6,217 bases of DNA, taken from assembly GCA_903932565.1 (NCBI GenBank), contig CAIZGQ010000177.1, positions 1 to 6,217 on the forward strand, read 5' to 3'. The DNA comes from an uncultured Hyphomicrobiales bacterium (lineage in GTDB: Bacteria > Pseudomonadota > Alphaproteobacteria > Rhizobiales > Beijerinckiaceae). The translations under genes were made by a program, and so were the position numbers. Below, piece after piece: positions 4,749 through 6,217 of the stretch; the first letter of the stretch is position 1; every line of letters starts with the position of its first letter. The notes under the pieces are model-generated. The model made no database searches, had not been told where the DNA came from, and worked only from the letters and a program-made list of their open reading frames with translations.

Positions 4749-6217
4749 ATGAGCGCCGAGGCCCATTCCAGTTCTGAGACAAGCGTCCAGACGCCGCGTT
4801 TGCGGCGTCTGCGACGCGCGGCTGGCTTGCGGATGCGCTGGGTCAGCCGCGCGATCACAGCCCGCTTTGCCTCCTCGCTGACACGTCGCATTCTGGTGCT
4901 CAATCTCGGCGGCCTCGTCGCCCTGATGATCGGCTTTCTCTATCTCAACCAGTTTCGCGAAGGCCTGATCGACGCCCGCGTTCAAAGTCTTCAGACCCAG
5001 GGCGAAATTATCGCAGCTGCCGTGGCTGCTTCTGCCAGCGTTGAAACCGACACCACCATCACTGTTGATCCCGAAAAGCTGTTGCAGCTGGGACCCGGCG
5101 AGACCAGTGCACCGGGCGAAAACGTCGAGTCGTCCCTCGAATTCTCGATCAATCCCGAGCAGATCGGTCCGGTCCTGCGCCGATTGGTGTCGCCCACACG
5201 CACCCGCGCCCGTGTCTATGACCGCGATGGCTATCTGCTGCTGGATTCCCGCTCGCTTGCCGCGCGCAACAGCATTTTGCGTTACGATCTGCCGGCTGCC
5301 GCGAACGGGCAGGACGATGGCGCCCCTGCCCTTGTCGAGCGCACCTGGAACGCTGTGAAAGGGCGCTTTGGCACGCCGGATCTGCCGCTGTACGAGGACA
5401 TCGGGGTTGGCAATGGCAAGGCCTATGTGGAGGTCTCGCGCGCCTTGAACGGCGGGCCGCATTCCGTGGTGCGCGTCAACACCAAGGGCGAGACCATCAT
5501 CTCCGTCGCCGTGCCTATTCAGCGGTTCCGCACCGTGCGCGGGGCGCTGCTGTTGTCCACGCAGGGTGGCGATATCGACAAGATCATCGCATCCGAGCGT
5601 TGGGCGATCGTTCGCATCTTTCTGGTGTCGGCCGGCGTCATGTTCCTGCTGTCCTTCTTTTTCGCGGGGACCATCGCCGAGCCCATGCGACGCCTGGCCG
5701 AAGCAGCCGAGCGGGTTCGCCGGGGCATCAAGGCGCGGGTGGAAATTCCCGATTTCACCGACCGTGCTGACGAGATCGGCCATTTGTCGGGCGCGTTGCG
5801 CGATATGACAGGCGCACTCTACAAGCGCATGGATGCCATCGAGAGCTTCGCCGCCGACGTGTCGCACGAATTGAAAAATCCACTGACGTCCTTGCGCAGT
5901 GCGGTCGAGACATTGCCGATTGCCCGCACGGACGAATCGCGTGGGCGCTTGCTTGAGGTCATCAAGCATGATGTGCGGCGGCTCGATCGCTTGATCACGG
6001 ACATTTCCGATGCGTCGCGGTTGGATGCCGAATTGGCCCGTGCGGATGGCGAACCCGTCAACATTGTTCGCCTGCTGGAGGCGGTCACGTCCATGGCGAG
6101 CCAGGTGAAGCTGGAAGATGGGGTGAGCATCAGCCTCGACATTGCGCCCGATGAAGAAGGGCGGCGCGATGCGGCGCTCTATTCGGTTGTCGGACATGAT
6201 TCGCGTCTGGGTCAGGT
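4749..6217 (+). CDS. chvG: Sensor histidine kinase ChvG (3' end outside window)
   Basis: ChvG (ExoS in Sinorhizobium, BvrS in Brucella) is the inner-membrane kinase that phosphorylates ChvI; in rhizobia the periplasmic protein ExoR restrains it. The visible 489 residues show an Arg-rich cytosolic N-terminus (1-47), TM1 (about 48-66), a periplasmic sensor domain (about 68-286, beginning NQFREGLIDARVQSLQTQGE as in the family), TM2 (about 287-309), HAMP (about 306-360) and a HisKA domain with phospho-acceptor His373 in FAADVSHELKNPLTSLRSAV. The frame remains open at the right edge, where VVGHDSRLGQ leads into the ATPase N-box, so only the catalytic domain is missing. ATG 4749 is the first start after the in-frame TGA 4734 and has GGAG (4741-4744) 4 nt upstream. 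It is probably co-transcribed with chvI. Confidence 0.96.
   Translation, partial: MSAEAHSSSETSVQTPRLRRLRRAAGLRMRWVSRAITARFASSLTRRILVLNLGGLVALMIGFLYLNQFREGLIDARVQSLQTQGEIIAAAVAASASVETDTTITVDPEKLLQLGPGETSAPGENVESSLEFSINPEQIGPVLRRLVSPTRTRARVYDRDGYLLLDSRSLAARNSILRYDLPAAANGQDDGAPALVERTWNAVKGRFGTPDLPLYEDIGVGNGKAYVEVSRALNGGPHSVVRVNTKGETIISVAVPIQRFRTVRGALLLSTQGGDIDKIIASERWAIVRIFLVSAGVMFLLSFFFAGTIAEPMRRLAEAAERVRRGIKARVEIPDFTDRADEIGHLSGALRDMTGALYKRMDAIESFAADVSHELKNPLTSLRSAVETLPIARTDESRGRLLEVIKHDVRRLDRLITDISDASRLDAELARADGEPVNIVRLLEAVTSMASQVKLEDGVSISLDIAPDEEGRRDAALYSVVGHDSRLGQ
4783..4817 (+). promoter_or_regulatory. Long stable hairpin in the first codons of chvG
   Basis: CAGACGCCGC (4788-4797) and GCGGCGTCTG (4802-4811) form a perfect 10-bp stem around GTTT. 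GCGTC (4783-4787) and GACGC (4813-4817) extend it to 15 bp with one bulged C (4812). It covers chvG codons 12-23 and begins 34 nt after the ATG. No T-run follows, so it is not an intrinsic terminator; it could slow ribosomes, mark an RNA cleavage site, or be a by-product of the Arg-rich RRLRR coding sequence. Confidence 0.5.

Noticed and set aside
4650..6197. 515-codon open frame on the - strand opposite chvG
   Set aside because: It is antisense to a clear ChvG sequence, shows no recognisable domain, and is a typical shadow frame of GC-rich DNA.

Overview
The window looks like a chromosomal core segment of an alphaproteobacterium, most likely of the order Hyphomicrobiales (rhizobia, Brucella and relatives). 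The basis is the divergent pairing of an ATP-type PEP carboxykinase gene (pckA) with the two-component pair chvI/chvG, an arrangement known from rhizobia, together with the very close match of the ChvI and ChvG motifs to that group. Composition is evenly GC-rich. I see no insertion sequence, phage gene, tRNA, rRNA or CRISPR array. The genus cannot be fixed from this sequence.

Layout. Bases 1-894 (+) are the 3' part of an ATP-dependent DNA ligase gene that enters from the left edge. A strong hairpin at 915-944 sits between it and the convergent pckA (961-2574, -). Upstream of pckA is a 261-bp gap holding a 15-bp tandem repeat (2724-2790) and a small hairpin. Next is a HugZ/pyridoxamine-oxidase-like FMN or heme protein gene (2836-3648, -), in the same direction as pckA. 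A 336-bp divergent regulatory region (3649-3984) follows, with three dyads, a possible promoter, a possible 34-codon upstream ORF and a leader hairpin. It precedes chvI (3985-4683, +). A 65-bp gap, in which a 17-codon minigene could be translated, leads to chvG (4749 to the right edge, +, 3' end missing).

How the genes work together. ChvG is the membrane sensor kinase and ChvI its response regulator; in rhizobia and Brucella this pair controls envelope, exopolysaccharide, acid-response and host-association genes. PckA is the first committed step of gluconeogenesis from C4-dicarboxylates, the carbon source of rhizobia in the host. The HugZ-like gene is probably metabolic or heme-related. The ligase belongs to a separate DNA-repair unit that ends here.

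The protein-coding content is conventional. The parts that a standard annotation would miss are in the chvI-chvG leader and junction: short ORFs placed for translational coupling, and strong hairpins on either side of chvI. These are sequence-level observations; their function is inference.
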